Below are positions 8,096-17,141 of a DNA stretch of 64,000 nucleotides, one piece after another (position 1 is the first letter of the stretch; each line of letters starts with the position of its first letter). The notes beneath the pieces were generated by a model. That model saw nothing but the letters and a program-made list of their open reading frames with translations. It had not been told where the DNA came from and did no database searches. The stretch is taken from the NCBI RefSeq assembly GCF_016599855.1, contig NZ_CP067041.1, positions 5,332,001 to 5,396,000 on the forward strand, written 5' to 3'. Source of the DNA: Bradyrhizobium diazoefficiens. GTDB lineage: Bacteria > Pseudomonadota > Alphaproteobacteria > Rhizobiales > Xanthobacteraceae. A program made the translations under genes and the position numbers.

Positions 8096-9238
8096 ATGGC
8101 ATCCGAATTCATCCCGTTCAATCGGCCCTATGTCACGGGCAAAGAGCAGGCCAACGTCGAGCAGGCGCTGAAGAGTTATCATTTGTCAGGCGACGGCGCC
8201 TTCACCCGGCGCTGCCATCATTGGCTCGAAGCGCGCACCGGCTGCGCCAAGGCGCTGCTGACGCACTCCTGCACCTCCGCGCTCGACCTCGCCGCGATCC
8301 TGCTCGACCTGAAGAGCGGTGACGAAGTCATCATGCCCGCCTTCACGTTCGTCTCGACGGCGAATGCCTTCGTGCTGCGTGGCGCAATCCCGGTCTTCGT
8401 CGATATTCGCGAGGACACGCTCAATCTCGACGAACGCCAGATCGAAGCCGCCATCACCTCGCGCACCCGCGCGATCGCGCCGGTGCACTACGCCGGCGTT
8501 GCCTGCGAGATGGACCCGATCGCCGCGATCGCGAAGCGCCACGGCTTGCGTATCGTCGAAGATGCGGCGCAGGGCATCATGGCGACCTATCGGGGCACCC
8601 CGCTCGGCGCCATCGGCGATCTCGGCAGCTTCAGCTTCCACGAGACCAAGAACATCATGTCGGGTGAAGGCGGCGCGCTGCTGGTGAACGATCCCACCCT
8701 TGCGCAGCGCGCCGAGATCATCCGCGAGAAGGGTACCGATCGCGGCCGCTTCTTCCGCGGCGAGGTCGACAAATACACCTGGCAGGACGTCGGTTCGTCA
8801 CTGCTGCCGAGCGATCTGACCGCGGCCTTCCTGTGGGCCCAGCTGGAAGACGCCGAGCACATCACCCGCGAGCGGCTCGCGGTCTGGGACAAATACCACG
8901 CCATGCTGGCGCCGCTCGAGCAGCGCGGACTGCTGCGCCGTCCGATCGTGCCCGGCCATTGCCGGCACAATGGCCATCTCTACTACGTGCTGCTGCCCGC
9001 CGGGACTGATCGCGGCACCATACTCCGCAAACTTCGGGAGGCGGAGATTTATGCAGTATTCCATTACGTGCCGCTGCATTCTTCGCCCGCCGGGATGCGG
9101 TTCGGACGCACGCATGGCGATTTGCGGCGTACCACCGATTTGTCCGAGCGCCTGGTCAGGCTGCCGTTCTGGATCGGCCTGCAAGAGGCGCAGCAACAGC
9201 GAATCTGCGACACACTGCAGTCGATCCTCGAACGGTAG
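8096..9238 (+). CDS. wecE: dTDP-4-amino-4,6-dideoxygalactose transaminase (WecE/RffA type)
   Basis: The 380-residue protein matches the WecE/RffA subgroup of sugar aminotransferases nearly block for block: GDGAFTRRCHHWLE near the N-terminus, GDEVIMPAFTFVSTANAFVLRGA, APVHYAGVACEMDPI, EDAAQGIMATY, and FHETKNIMSGEGGA with the PLP lysine at residue 185. The enzyme makes dTDP-4-amino-4,6-dideoxy-D-galactose from dTDP-4-keto-6-deoxy-D-glucose with glutamate as donor. No other enterobacterial common antigen gene is present, so here it probably feeds an O-antigen or exopolysaccharide. It is convergent with gspC, only three bases apart. The family assignment is strong; the exact sugar is inferred from the family. 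Confidence 0.88.
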   Translation: MASEFIPFNRPYVTGKEQANVEQALKSYHLSGDGAFTRRCHHWLEARTGCAKALLTHSCTSALDLAAILLDLKSGDEVIMPAFTFVSTANAFVLRGAIPVFVDIREDTLNLDERQIEAAITSRTRAIAPVHYAGVACEMDPIAAIAKRHGLRIVEDAAQGIMATYRGTPLGAIGDLGSFSFHETKNIMSGEGGALLVNDPTLAQRAEIIREKGTDRGRFFRGEVDKYTWQDVGSSLLPSDLTAAFLWAQLEDAEHITRERLAVWDKYHAMLAPLEQRGLLRRPIVPGHCRHNGHLYYVLLPAGTDRGTILRKLREAEIYAVFHYVPLHSSPAGMRFGRTHGDLRRTTDLSERLVRLPFWIGLQEAQQQRICDTLQSILER

Positions 9239-9241
9239 CGC

Positions 9242-9940
9242 TCAAAGCCCGTCCGATTCGCCATTCTTCGGCGTCGAGCGCGGCACGAAGGGTGCGAAGG
9301 ACGTATCGGCCGTCGTCGGCATCGTCCGCTTGCGGCCGGCATCCGCAGGCGCAGCCGCGATTGCAGGCGGGCTTGCCGGCGCGGTCGTTCCATCCGGCCG
9401 CTGAAGCGCCAGCACCTCGCTCCGATCCCCCTGCTTGAGCATCACCTCGCGCGGCTGCACCGAGGTCAGCGACCAGCCGCCGAGCGATTCGCCCTGCCGC
9501 AGGCGCACGACCTTCTGGTCCGTGCGGTTGACGAGAATCGCGATCGCATCGCCCTCACCTACCACGGCCCCGACCAGAGTCAGCGGCGGCGGCGCATCAA
9601 CCGACTTCGGCGGCCGAACGTGAACTTCTTCGACCGGGGCGGCCGCGACCGCGCGCGGCGGTGGCCGGCGCGTGGCCGAGAAGATCGGGCGCTCCTGGGT
9701 GACGGTGAGCACCGAAAACGGCACCGACCACAGCGGATTGCCGCGGGGAGCCGGCTTGTTCGCGGGCGGCGCGGGCCGGGCGATGGGCCGCACGGTGCCC
9801 ACATCGACACTCTCGGCGGGGCTACCCGCGGCGTCATCCGACAGGATGTCCATGCGCGAGGAAGTCGCCGCCAATGTCTCGGTAACGCCCAGCACCGCGC
9901 ACAGCGCGGCCACCCCCGTCAACTTCAGCCATCCCGACAT
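9242..9940 (-). CDS. gspC: Type II secretion inner-membrane linker, GspC-like
   Basis: From ATG 9940 (AAGGGA upstream) the product has 232 residues. A membrane helix spans about residues 5-25, followed by a proline-rich linker and a compact domain, PLTLVGAVVGEGDAIAILVN to SEVLAL (about residues 110-180), that looks like the homology region (HR) of GspC, the part that contacts the secretin. The C-terminal PDZ or coiled-coil domain of enterobacterial GspC is replaced by a low-complexity Ala/Pro tail. It lies on the same strand as gspE-M but is cut off from gspM by the autotransporter. An alternative start 14 codons upstream exists. GspC identity rests on the HR-like domain and location; PilP-like protein is the alternative. 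Confidence 0.7.
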   Translation of the reverse strand: MSGWLKLTGVAALCAVLGVTETLAATSSRMDILSDDAAGSPAESVDVGTVRPIARPAPPANKPAPRGNPLWSVPFSVLTVTQERPIFSATRRPPPRAVAAAPVEEVHVRPPKSVDAPPPLTLVGAVVGEGDAIAILVNRTDQKVVRLRQGESLGGWSLTSVQPREVMLKQGDRSEVLALQRPDGTTAPASPPAIAAAPADAGRKRTMPTTADTSFAPFVPRSTPKNGESDGL

Positions 9941-10242
9941 CGAACTTCCCTTGCGACCAGCGGCCGCGCCAGCATGCGGCAAGCCATCCGCAGCAAACTA
10001 GTTCCGATGCGCCGCATCATCAACCGCGCTGATTCCTCCTTCGTATCTTGCAATGCATGAAGATGTTGCCGAACGGCCACGATCGCCGAAAATTGCAAGC
10101 GAAACAGGCAGGAACCCGTCGCAAACAAATGTCGGTTCATTGCGGGACGATGCCCCGACATGGGAATATGTCGCGCGCGCGGCTCCGCAGCACGCGTTGG
10201 CTCTTTGTTCGCGACAATTGTTTGCTGATTTGAGAATACGTG

Positions 10243-13200
10243 ATGGCTGGACCCACGGCGGCGGGTAAGAGGACTGGATACGGCGTGCGCTCGATTGTCC
10301 GGCACGCGTTGGCGACCCTGCTCGCGACCACGGCGCTCGGCGTGGTCGCCGCGCATGCCGTGGACGGCAGCTGGGTCGGCGCCACATCCAACGAATGGAC
10401 GGACGGCACCAATTGGAGTTCGACGCCCAACGTGCCGGACGGCACGGCGACGTTCACGACCACGGGCCCGACCGGCGTCATCACCAGCGGCATCGTCAAT
10501 ATCGGCAACGTGATCTTCACCGCCACGCCCAACGCGCCCGCCTATACCATTTCGACCGGCGACATCTTCGTGGTCAACGGCGCGGGCATCTTCAACAATT
10601 CGACCAACACGCAGACCTTCACCGTCGGCTCCGGCATGGTGTTCCTGAATGCGAGCAGCGCGAGCGCCGGCAGCAATTTCGTGACGTACAGCGTCAGCGG
10701 CGGCGCAATGAGCTTCAACAACTCGTCGACCGCGGGCACGGCGCAGATCACCAATGGCGGCGACATCGAGTTCAACAACAGCAGCACCGCGGGAACCGCG
10801 ACCATCGTCAACAACGCGGTGATGAACTTCAACGACACGACCTCGGCGAGCGGGTCCAACATCACCAACAGCGCGACCGGCTTCGTGACATTCAACACCT
10901 CGTCCACCGCCGGCACCGCGGCGATCGACAACAGCGGCTCGCTGATCTTCAGCAATTCCGCCAACGCCGGCAGCTCGACCATCACCACCGAGAGCGGCGG
11001 CACCACCAGCTTCACCGGCACCAGCGCCGGCGGCAGCGCGCGCTTCATCACCAATGCCGGCGGTACGGTTGACATCTCGGGCCTCACCAACGGCGGCATG
11101 ACGGCCGGCTCGATCGCGGGCGCCGGCAACTACGTGCTCGGCGCAAACACGCTCACCACCGGCAGCCTCAATACGTCGACCCAGGTCGACGGCGTGATCT
11201 CCGGCACCGGCGGCGGATTGACCAAGGTCGGCACCGGCACGCTGACGCTGACCGGCACCAACACCTATACCGGGGCGACGACGATCTCGGCGGGAACGCT
11301 GGCGCTGTCCGGAACCGGGAGCATCTCCTCCTCGAGCGTCGTCACGGTGAATGCAACGTTCGATATTTCCGGTTCCACGATCCCGTTCAACACTATCAAC
11401 ACGCTGGCCGGGAGCGCGAGCGGTGTCGTCAACATGGGCAGCAAGGGGCTGTTCATCACCAACGGCTCGACCGAGTTCGCTGGCGTGATCCAGGGCACCG
11501 GCGGATTAGAGGTTGGCGGCGGAACGCAAACCCTCTCCGGGGTGAACACCTACACCAACACGACCCAGATCGACGCCGGCGCGACACTGGCGCTGAAGGG
11601 CGCCGGATCGATCGCGAATTCGGCGAGTGTCACGTTCACGCCCGGTGCAGGCGGCACGTTCGACATTTCGCAAACAACCTCCGGTACCTCGGTGAACGCT
11701 CTGTTCTCCGCGACCGCTGGCAGCGTCGTCGCGCTGGGGTCGAAGACATTGACGATCACGAGCGGCAGCTTCTTCGGCGGCGTGATCCAGGATGGCGGCA
11801 TCGCTGGGGGCACGGGGGGTAACCTCGTGATTGCGAACGGCGCCACGCAGCAGCTTTTCGGCACCAACACCTATACCGGCACCACGACGATCGCGAGCGG
11901 CGGTCAGCTCGACCTGATCAATTTCGGCGGCGGCGATGGCAGCATCACGACCTCGAGCAATGTCATCGCCAACGGCGTCTTCGACATCACGGGCCTGAGC
12001 GGCGGCACCTCGATCAAGTCGCTGTCGGGGTCGGGCAACGTCAATATCGGCGCCAACACGCTGACCATCACCAACGGCAACGGCTCCTTCGCCGGCATCA
12101 TCGGCGACGGCGGCTTCGGCGGCGGCCTCGTCATGGCTGGCGGCTCGGAAATCCTTTCCGGTGCCAACACCTATACCGGCACGACCACCGTGAACGGCGG
12201 CAGGCTTGAGGTCGACGGCTCGATCGCCAGCGCGAGCGCCGTCAATGCCGGCGGCACGCTCGCAGGCGCCGGCTCCGTCGGCAATGTCGCGGTCAATGGC
12301 GGCACGCTGGCGCCGGGGAGCGCGGCAAGCCCGACCGGGACGCTGACGATCAACGGATCCCTCAGCTTCACCGCGGCCTCGACCTACCTGGTGCAGGTCT
12401 CCTCGACCAGCGCCAGCCTCGCCAACGTCACCGGCGCCGCCACGCTCGGCGGCGCGACGGTGAGTGCGAACTTCCTCTCGGGTACGGTCCAGAAGCAATA
12501 CAAGATATTGTCCGCGACTGGCGGCCTCGGCGGTACCACTTTCAACCCGGCCGTCATCTCCAACATGCCGACGCTCAGCGCCTCGCTGAGCTACGACCCC
12601 AACAACGTCTTCCTCAACATCGGCGTCAATTTCACACCCAGCGGCGGCGGGCTGAGCATCAACCAGCAGAACGTCGCCAACACGCTGACCAACTTCTTCA
12701 ACTCGACCGGCGGCATCCCTGCGGCCTTCGCCGCGTTGACGCCGGCTGGGCTGACGACTGCCTCGGGCGAGCTCGGCACTGGCATCATCCAGTCCGCGAT
12801 CAATGCCGACGGCCAGTTCCTGAATCTGATGCTCGATCCGACCGTCGTCGGACGCTCCAGCGGCTTCACGAAGGCAGGTAGCGTCCCGCAATTCGCCGAA
12901 AGCGATGATGCAGCCGCCTATGCTTCGATGCGCCCCGCCACGCCGCGCGAGCGCGAGGCCTTTGCAATGGCGACCAAGGCGCCGCTGCTGTCGGCGCAGC
13001 CGGCCAATCGCTGGAGCGTCTGGGCGGCCGGCTATGGCGGCTCGGCACAGGTCGGCGGCAATGCCGCGATCGGCTCGCAGGATCTGACCGCGCGGGTCTG
13101 GGGTGGCGCGGCCGGCGCTGATTACAGAATTTCGCTGGACACGCTGGTCGGGTTTGCGCTCGGCGGCGGCGGGCTGAATTATTCGCTTGCGAACGCGATG

Positions 13201-13848
13201 GGCGCGGGCTCCGCCGACCTGTTCCAGGCCGGCGTCTATGGCCGGCACAATTTCGGACCGGCCTACATCTCGGCTGCGCTCGCCTATGGCTGGCATGACG
13301 TCACTACCAACCGCAGCGTGGCACTCGCCGGCGCCGACCAGCTCCAGGGCCGCTTCAAGGCCGACACCTTCTCCAGCCGTTTCGAGGGCGGCTATCGCTT
13401 CGCGACTCCGCTGGCCGGCATCACGCCTTACGCGGCGGCGCAGGTGACGAACTTCAACCTGCCGAACTATTCCGAAGTCAGCCTCAATGGCGGCGGCCTG
13501 TTCGCGCTGAACTATGCCGCGCAGTCGCTGACCGATACCCGCTCGGAGCTCGGATTGCGCACCGACAAATCCTACGCGATGCAGAACGGCGTGCTGACCT
13601 TGCGCGGCCGCGCCGCCTGGGCGCACGACTACAATCCGAGCCGCGCTGTCACCGCGCTGTTTCAGACCCTGCCGGGCACGAGCTTCGTCGTCAACGGCGC
13701 CAGGGTCGACGCCGATTCCGCGCTTGTCAGCGCCAGTGCCGAAATGAAATGGCTGAGCGGCTTCTCGATCGCCGGCACTTTCGACGGCGAATTCTCCGGC
13801 AACGTCACCAGCTATTCCGGCAAGGGCGTGTTCAAATACAGCTGGTGA
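10243..13848 (+). CDS. Type Va autotransporter with beta-solenoid passenger
   Basis: The 1201-residue protein (ATG 10243, preceded directly by an in-frame GTG) has an extended signal peptide of about 40 residues ending in AAHA. The passenger starts with short repeats of about 21 residues (FNNSSTAGTA-like, 150-270) followed by at least four autotransporter-associated repeats of the form L-x-G-x-N-T-Y-T-G-T-T (near residues 330, 430, 540 and 640), which build a right-handed beta helix. Residues about 920-1201 form the outer-membrane beta barrel (NRWSVWAAGYGG onward) with the expected aromatic C-terminus FKYSW. It would display or release an adhesin-like stalk. No protease triad is visible. It sits inside the type II secretion cluster on the opposite strand. 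Confidence 0.92.
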   Translation: MAGPTAAGKRTGYGVRSIVRHALATLLATTALGVVAAHAVDGSWVGATSNEWTDGTNWSSTPNVPDGTATFTTTGPTGVITSGIVNIGNVIFTATPNAPAYTISTGDIFVVNGAGIFNNSTNTQTFTVGSGMVFLNASSASAGSNFVTYSVSGGAMSFNNSSTAGTAQITNGGDIEFNNSSTAGTATIVNNAVMNFNDTTSASGSNITNSATGFVTFNTSSTAGTAAIDNSGSLIFSNSANAGSSTITTESGGTTSFTGTSAGGSARFITNAGGTVDISGLTNGGMTAGSIAGAGNYVLGANTLTTGSLNTSTQVDGVISGTGGGLTKVGTGTLTLTGTNTYTGATTISAGTLALSGTGSISSSSVVTVNATFDISGSTIPFNTINTLAGSASGVVNMGSKGLFITNGSTEFAGVIQGTGGLEVGGGTQTLSGVNTYTNTTQIDAGATLALKGAGSIANSASVTFTPGAGGTFDISQTTSGTSVNALFSATAGSVVALGSKTLTITSGSFFGGVIQDGGIAGGTGGNLVIANGATQQLFGTNTYTGTTTIASGGQLDLINFGGGDGSITTSSNVIANGVFDITGLSGGTSIKSLSGSGNVNIGANTLTITNGNGSFAGIIGDGGFGGGLVMAGGSEILSGANTYTGTTTVNGGRLEVDGSIASASAVNAGGTLAGAGSVGNVAVNGGTLAPGSAASPTGTLTINGSLSFTAASTYLVQVSSTSASLANVTGAATLGGATVSANFLSGTVQKQYKILSATGGLGGTTFNPAVISNMPTLSASLSYDPNNVFLNIGVNFTPSGGGLSINQQNVANTLTNFFNSTGGIPAAFAALTPAGLTTASGELGTGIIQSAINADGQFLNLMLDPTVVGRSSGFTKAGSVPQFAESDDAAAYASMRPATPREREAFAMATKAPLLSAQPANRWSVWAAGYGGSAQVGGNAAIGSQDLTARVWGGAAGADYRISLDTLVGFALGGGGLNYSLANAMGAGSADLFQAGVYGRHNFGPAYISAALAYGWHDVTTNRSVALAGADQLQGRFKADTFSSRFEGGYRFATPLAGITPYAAAQVTNFNLPNYSEVSLNGGGLFALNYAAQSLTDTRSELGLRTDKSYAMQNGVLTLRGRAAWAHDYNPSRAVTALFQTLPGTSFVVNGARVDADSALVSASAEMKWLSGFSIAGTFDGEFSGNVTSYSGKGVFKYSW

Positions 13849-13866
13849 GCGACGCGATGCGGCGCC

Positions 13867-14454
13867 CTACTTCTCCGGCTGCCACTGGCCGGAGACGCCC
13901 AGGATCACCCTGACGCGGCCAGTACTGGCCTCGCTGAGCGCTGTGGTCTGCGGCACCTGGACGTCGAGCTGATCGACGAACAGGAACGGCATGCCCGCTT
14001 CGAGATCGTAGAGCACCTTCTGCAGCGCGGGCTGCTCCAGCTCGCAGCTGACCACGAGGCCGACGAAGCCGTCCTTCAGTTGCGCCCCCGTTACGTCGAC
14101 CTGCGAGGACTGCACCGAGCCGCCGACATTGCCGACCGCAGCCGCAACCCGCTGCAGCAGATTGGCGCCTGCGACCGTCACCGTCGGTCCTTCCAGGAAG
14201 GGCGTGCCAGGATGCTCGGCCAATGCGGCCGCAGCATTCTTGGCGGCACCCTTGCGGCCGCGCAGCTGGTCGAGCAGGTCGGAGGTCTGCGCCAGAGCCT
14301 GGCGGTGGGCGATCACGTCGGCGATCGACAGGCCTGCCATCAGCAACAGCCCGACTGTCACCGCAACATAGAGCGTGACCGCGATCAGCGGCGAGCCGGT
14401 CAGCCACCGTGCGGGTGCGTTTGCGATCCCGCCGCTGCTCATGCTGCTGCTCAT
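13867..14454 (-). CDS. gspM: Type II secretion platform protein GspM (GspMb type)
   Basis: The 195-residue protein has one membrane helix (about residues 24-48), a short coiled-coil with the QLRGRKGAAKNAAAALAE stretch, and a periplasmic ferredoxin-like domain containing AGANLLQRVAAAVGNVGGSVQSS and SCELEQPALQKVLYDLEAGMPFLFVD. This is the pattern of the GspMb/PilO-like subgroup that partners GspL in the inner-membrane platform. Its start overlaps the gspL stop by four bases and it is the last gene of the minus-strand gspE-to-M operon. The 18 bases that separate it from the convergent autotransporter contain no recognisable terminator. Confidence 0.85.
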   Translation of the reverse strand: MSSSMSSGGIANAPARWLTGSPLIAVTLYVAVTVGLLLMAGLSIADVIAHRQALAQTSDLLDQLRGRKGAAKNAAAALAEHPGTPFLEGPTVTVAGANLLQRVAAAVGNVGGSVQSSQVDVTGAQLKDGFVGLVVSCELEQPALQKVLYDLEAGMPFLFVDQLDVQVPQTTALSEASTGRVRVILGVSGQWQPEK

Positions 14455-15488
14455 GGCGCGTTCCTCGGCTCGATCTGCGCCTCGATGTGGAAGCGCTCGC
14501 CGGGATCGGTGGGGCCGCGCGTCGTCGGGGCGTAGAAGGTCGCCCGGGTGAAATGCCGGGACTGCTCGATCAAGGGAATCAGCGAGGGCGCATCGCGGGT
14601 GATGCCGGCGATCTGGAGCTTGTTGCCGGCCAGATGCATCTCGGTGACGTAGGTGTGATCGGGCAAGAGACGGCTCAGCGATTCCAGCACGATCACGCTC
14701 GCCGGCGTGTCGTATTTGCGCCGCTCCAACAACGCCAGCGGCGAGCGCTCGCCGCCATCGGCACCGCGGATCGCGGCGCGGCGCTGGGTGATCTGTCGTT
14801 CGAGCTCGCTCTCCTGCGCGCTCAAACTGTCGGCCAGATAGCCCGCGACGATCGAGCCGAGGACGGCGGCGACTGCGGCAACGGCCAGCACCAATTGCAG
14901 CGTCCGGCTCAACCGGAGGGGATCGATTGCGCCGCGCGACTTCTGCTCAAACACCCTGATGTGCCCGCCTTCGGGCGCCTCCGTCAGAACCGCGATCGCG
15001 GACGGGTGAAAGCCGGACAGGGCCTCGACATAGCCCATCGCGAGCCGGCGCGGTGCGGCCGCGATCATCGTGGTGATGCTCTCGCTGCCCTGCGCCACGG
15101 GCGCGCTGCATCCGACCACGGCATCCGTGGCGCTCCACGGCGTCAGCCGGTCGATCTGCGCCCGCACGATGCCGTCGAGGAAATCGGCCGCACGCGCCGG
15201 CAGCTCCAGCGGCCGAAACAGGAAACGCGCCGGCCGCAGCACGATCTCGATGCGACAGCCGCGGACGATCTGCGCGAGATTGGCGCCGGTGAATTTGCCG
15301 TCTTCGAACGCGATCTCCTTCGGCATGTTCTCCGGCTTGGCAGCCTCCAGCGCGAACGTACCGGTCTCGCTCTCGACCAGCCGCACCACGCGCGGCGACA
15401 CCATCCGCTCCAGTCCGGCAACGGCAGCTCCGGCCACGGTACCGGTCCAGGCGTCGAAAATGGCGCGAAGGGAATTGAGCGAACTCAT
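14451..15488 (-). CDS. gspL: Type II secretion platform protein GspL
   Basis: The 345-residue product has a cytoplasmic N-terminal half of actin-like type (residues about 30-185, including EIVLRPARFLFRPLELPA), a membrane helix near 217-240 (LQLVLAVAAVAAVLGSIVAGYL) and a periplasmic PilN-like domain (LLERRKYDTPASVIVLESLSRLLPDHTYV and IAGITRDAPSLIPLIEQS). This is the GspL arrangement, which couples the GspE ATPase to the platform. ATG 15488 follows the gspK stop by one base; an upstream in-frame start would overlap gspK and is rejected. It overlaps gspM by four bases. Confidence 0.87.
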   Translation of the reverse strand: MSSLNSLRAIFDAWTGTVAGAAVAGLERMVSPRVVRLVESETGTFALEAAKPENMPKEIAFEDGKFTGANLAQIVRGCRIEIVLRPARFLFRPLELPARAADFLDGIVRAQIDRLTPWSATDAVVGCSAPVAQGSESITTMIAAAPRRLAMGYVEALSGFHPSAIAVLTEAPEGGHIRVFEQKSRGAIDPLRLSRTLQLVLAVAAVAAVLGSIVAGYLADSLSAQESELERQITQRRAAIRGADGGERSPLALLERRKYDTPASVIVLESLSRLLPDHTYVTEMHLAGNKLQIAGITRDAPSLIPLIEQSRHFTRATFYAPTTRGPTDPGERFHIEAQIEPRNAP

Positions 15489-15489
15489 C

Positions 15490-16404
15490 TCACAGGGGCT
15501 TTCCGGCTGAGCCGTCGAAGGCGCTATGCCACGACAATACACGATAGGGCTCATCGCCGCTTTCGAGAAGCAGGATGACGATCTCGGCCGAACTCTGCCG
15601 GTGCGAGGGCGCCTCAGTGACGACCGTCACCCGGTAGGCCTTCGCGCCCTCGATCGTTGCGTTGGCGCTGCCGGCAAGCCCGACCAGCGACTGCGGGTTG
15701 ACATTGGGATCGGCGCGGTTGCGCAGCAGCTGCTGCAGCGTCTCCGGCGTCATGCCGGGCAGCGCCGCCACCACTTGGGGCGCGGCATCCAGCACATTCA
15801 CGGTACGCATGTTGCTGAACACGGTAACGAAGGGCAGCATGCGCTCGATCACGGCCGGCGGAATGCCGCGCACCAGCCACAGCTCGTCGATGTGCGGAAA
15901 CGGCGCGTGGCGCGGCAGATAGGGCGCGCCGAGCGTGCGGTAGAGGGAATCCTCCGGATTGTCCACGCCTGGTTCCGTCGACGACCGCCACCCCAGGATC
16001 CGGTCGGCGTAGTCCCGCGCATCCGTCGCGGAGACGCCGAGCCCGGTCATCAGGCCCGCGAGGACGGCTTTCGGCGCCGCGTTGAGATCAATGCGTGCGG
16101 CCTCCGAGCGGAACGTCACGGCCACGCGGCCCGCTCCGACCCGGGCGTTGAAGGTGCCGCTGGTCGGGCGCGTCGCCTCGCTCTGCCCGGTCAATCGATA
16201 GGCCGCAAGCTCGAGGCCGGCGTTCATCAGTGCATCGGCCTGCAACCGGTCAGTGTTGACGGCAACGGTGACCGCGGTGTTCGTGACATAGGTCAGGTAG
16301 ATCAGCGCGAGCGTGGCGAGCGCAGCGAGCATCCAGAGCACAACGACGACGATGAAGCCGCGGTCGTCCCGCAACGCTCCCCGTCCATGCGGCGCGCCGC
16401 TCAC
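15490..16404 (-). CDS. gspK: Type II secretion minor pseudopilin GspK
   Basis: The 304-residue protein starts at GTG 16404, whose bases overlap the gspJ stop; a longer frame upstream is out of register with the operon and lacks sense. A prepilin site RGF is followed by IVVVVLWMLAALATLALIYL; the usual Glu at position +5 is missing, as is known for GspK, the pseudopilus tip subunit. The mature part has RIDLNAAPKAVLAGLM and a helix-hairpin-like segment around ERMLPFVTVFS, both typical of the large alpha domain of GspK. With GspI and GspJ it would cap the pseudopilus. Confidence 0.9.
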   Translation of the reverse strand: MSGAPHGRGALRDDRGFIVVVVLWMLAALATLALIYLTYVTNTAVTVAVNTDRLQADALMNAGLELAAYRLTGQSEATRPTSGTFNARVGAGRVAVTFRSEAARIDLNAAPKAVLAGLMTGLGVSATDARDYADRILGWRSSTEPGVDNPEDSLYRTLGAPYLPRHAPFPHIDELWLVRGIPPAVIERMLPFVTVFSNMRTVNVLDAAPQVVAALPGMTPETLQQLLRNRADPNVNPQSLVGLAGSANATIEGAKAYRVTVVTEAPSHRQSSAEIVILLLESGDEPYRVLSWHSAFDGSAGKPL

Positions 16405-17141
16405 AGCTGCTGCTCCTCTTTCTGCGCCTGTTGCGGCCTCGTGCCCGCCGCCACGCAGGTCGTCGGATTCTTGGCCCGCGCGCATTCGGCGGGCGCCGTG
16501 ATGTGCGGCAACACCGCGGCCGAGACCGCCAGCGCCTGGCCGGTGGCGCCGTCGCGCACCGTGACGCGGATGCGATCCGGCAATTGCGACTGGCCGTGCC
16601 AGGTCGGCTGCCAAATCCTGTCGGGCCCGGCGTAGGCGAAGCTGACACGGAACGGCGCGCGGATTAGCACCACCTGGTCGACGAAGCGGATCTGCCCGTC
16701 CGTCGCCATCGGCTGGAACGGCGCGCGCTCGCGCACCAGCGCCAGCCCCTTGGCGTCGGCCTTCTCGATCAGACGGATGAACTCCAAACCCGGGCGCGCG
16801 CTCGGGCCGAGCCCGGTGCGCAGGAACGTGACCGACAATTCGGCGCCCTCGAACAGCGGCGCCCTGGCGTCGCCGTTCACGGTCATCTGCTCGGCGACGG
16901 AGAGATCGGCGACGATGCGGTCAAGCCCGGTGGCGAGACGCTCCGCGCGCTGCACCCGCGCAATACCGCGACTCCAGTTCGGCAGCCATTGCGCCGTCAC
17001 GGTCGCAAGCGCAGCCAGGATCACGGTCATCAGCAGCGTCGCCAGCAGCACTTCGAGCAGGGTGAAACCCGCCTCCGACGCGAACGCGCGGTGCAGGCGT
17101 TTCGTGACGCGTGTCTTGATGCGTTTCTTGGCGCGGGTCAT
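16401..17141 (-). CDS. gspJ: Type II secretion minor pseudopilin GspJ
   Basis: The 246-residue product has a basic leader of 24 residues ending in EAG, then FTLLEVLLATLLMTVILAAL, a class III prepilin signal with Glu at +5 of the mature protein. The globular part contains WSRGIARVQRAERLATGLDRIVADLS, the conserved GspJ segment after the helix. It overlaps gspI by four bases upstream and gspK by four bases downstream. It would be processed by the prepilin peptidase encoded at 23892 and assemble in the pseudopilus tip complex with GspI and GspK. The C-terminal tail is unusually rich in Gln and Glu (QQAQKEEQQL). Confidence 0.9.
   Translation of the reverse strand: MTRAKKRIKTRVTKRLHRAFASEAGFTLLEVLLATLLMTVILAALATVTAQWLPNWSRGIARVQRAERLATGLDRIVADLSVAEQMTVNGDARAPLFEGAELSVTFLRTGLGPSARPGLEFIRLIEKADAKGLALVRERAPFQPMATDGQIRFVDQVVLIRAPFRVSFAYAGPDRIWQPTWHGQSQLPDRIRVTVRDGATGQALAVSAAVLPHITAPAECARAKNPTTCVAAGTRPQQAQKEEQQL

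Noticed and set aside
10129..10161. ATGTCGG ... CCGACAT inverted repeat in the gspC/autotransporter spacer
   Set aside because: Seven-base arms separated by 19 bases are expected by chance in this composition.
11506..13626. Long open frame (706 codons) antisense to the autotransporter
   Set aside because: It is a frame made by the repetitive GC-rich codons of the autotransporter, is rich in Arg/Gly/Ala without any domain, and lies opposite a well-supported gene.
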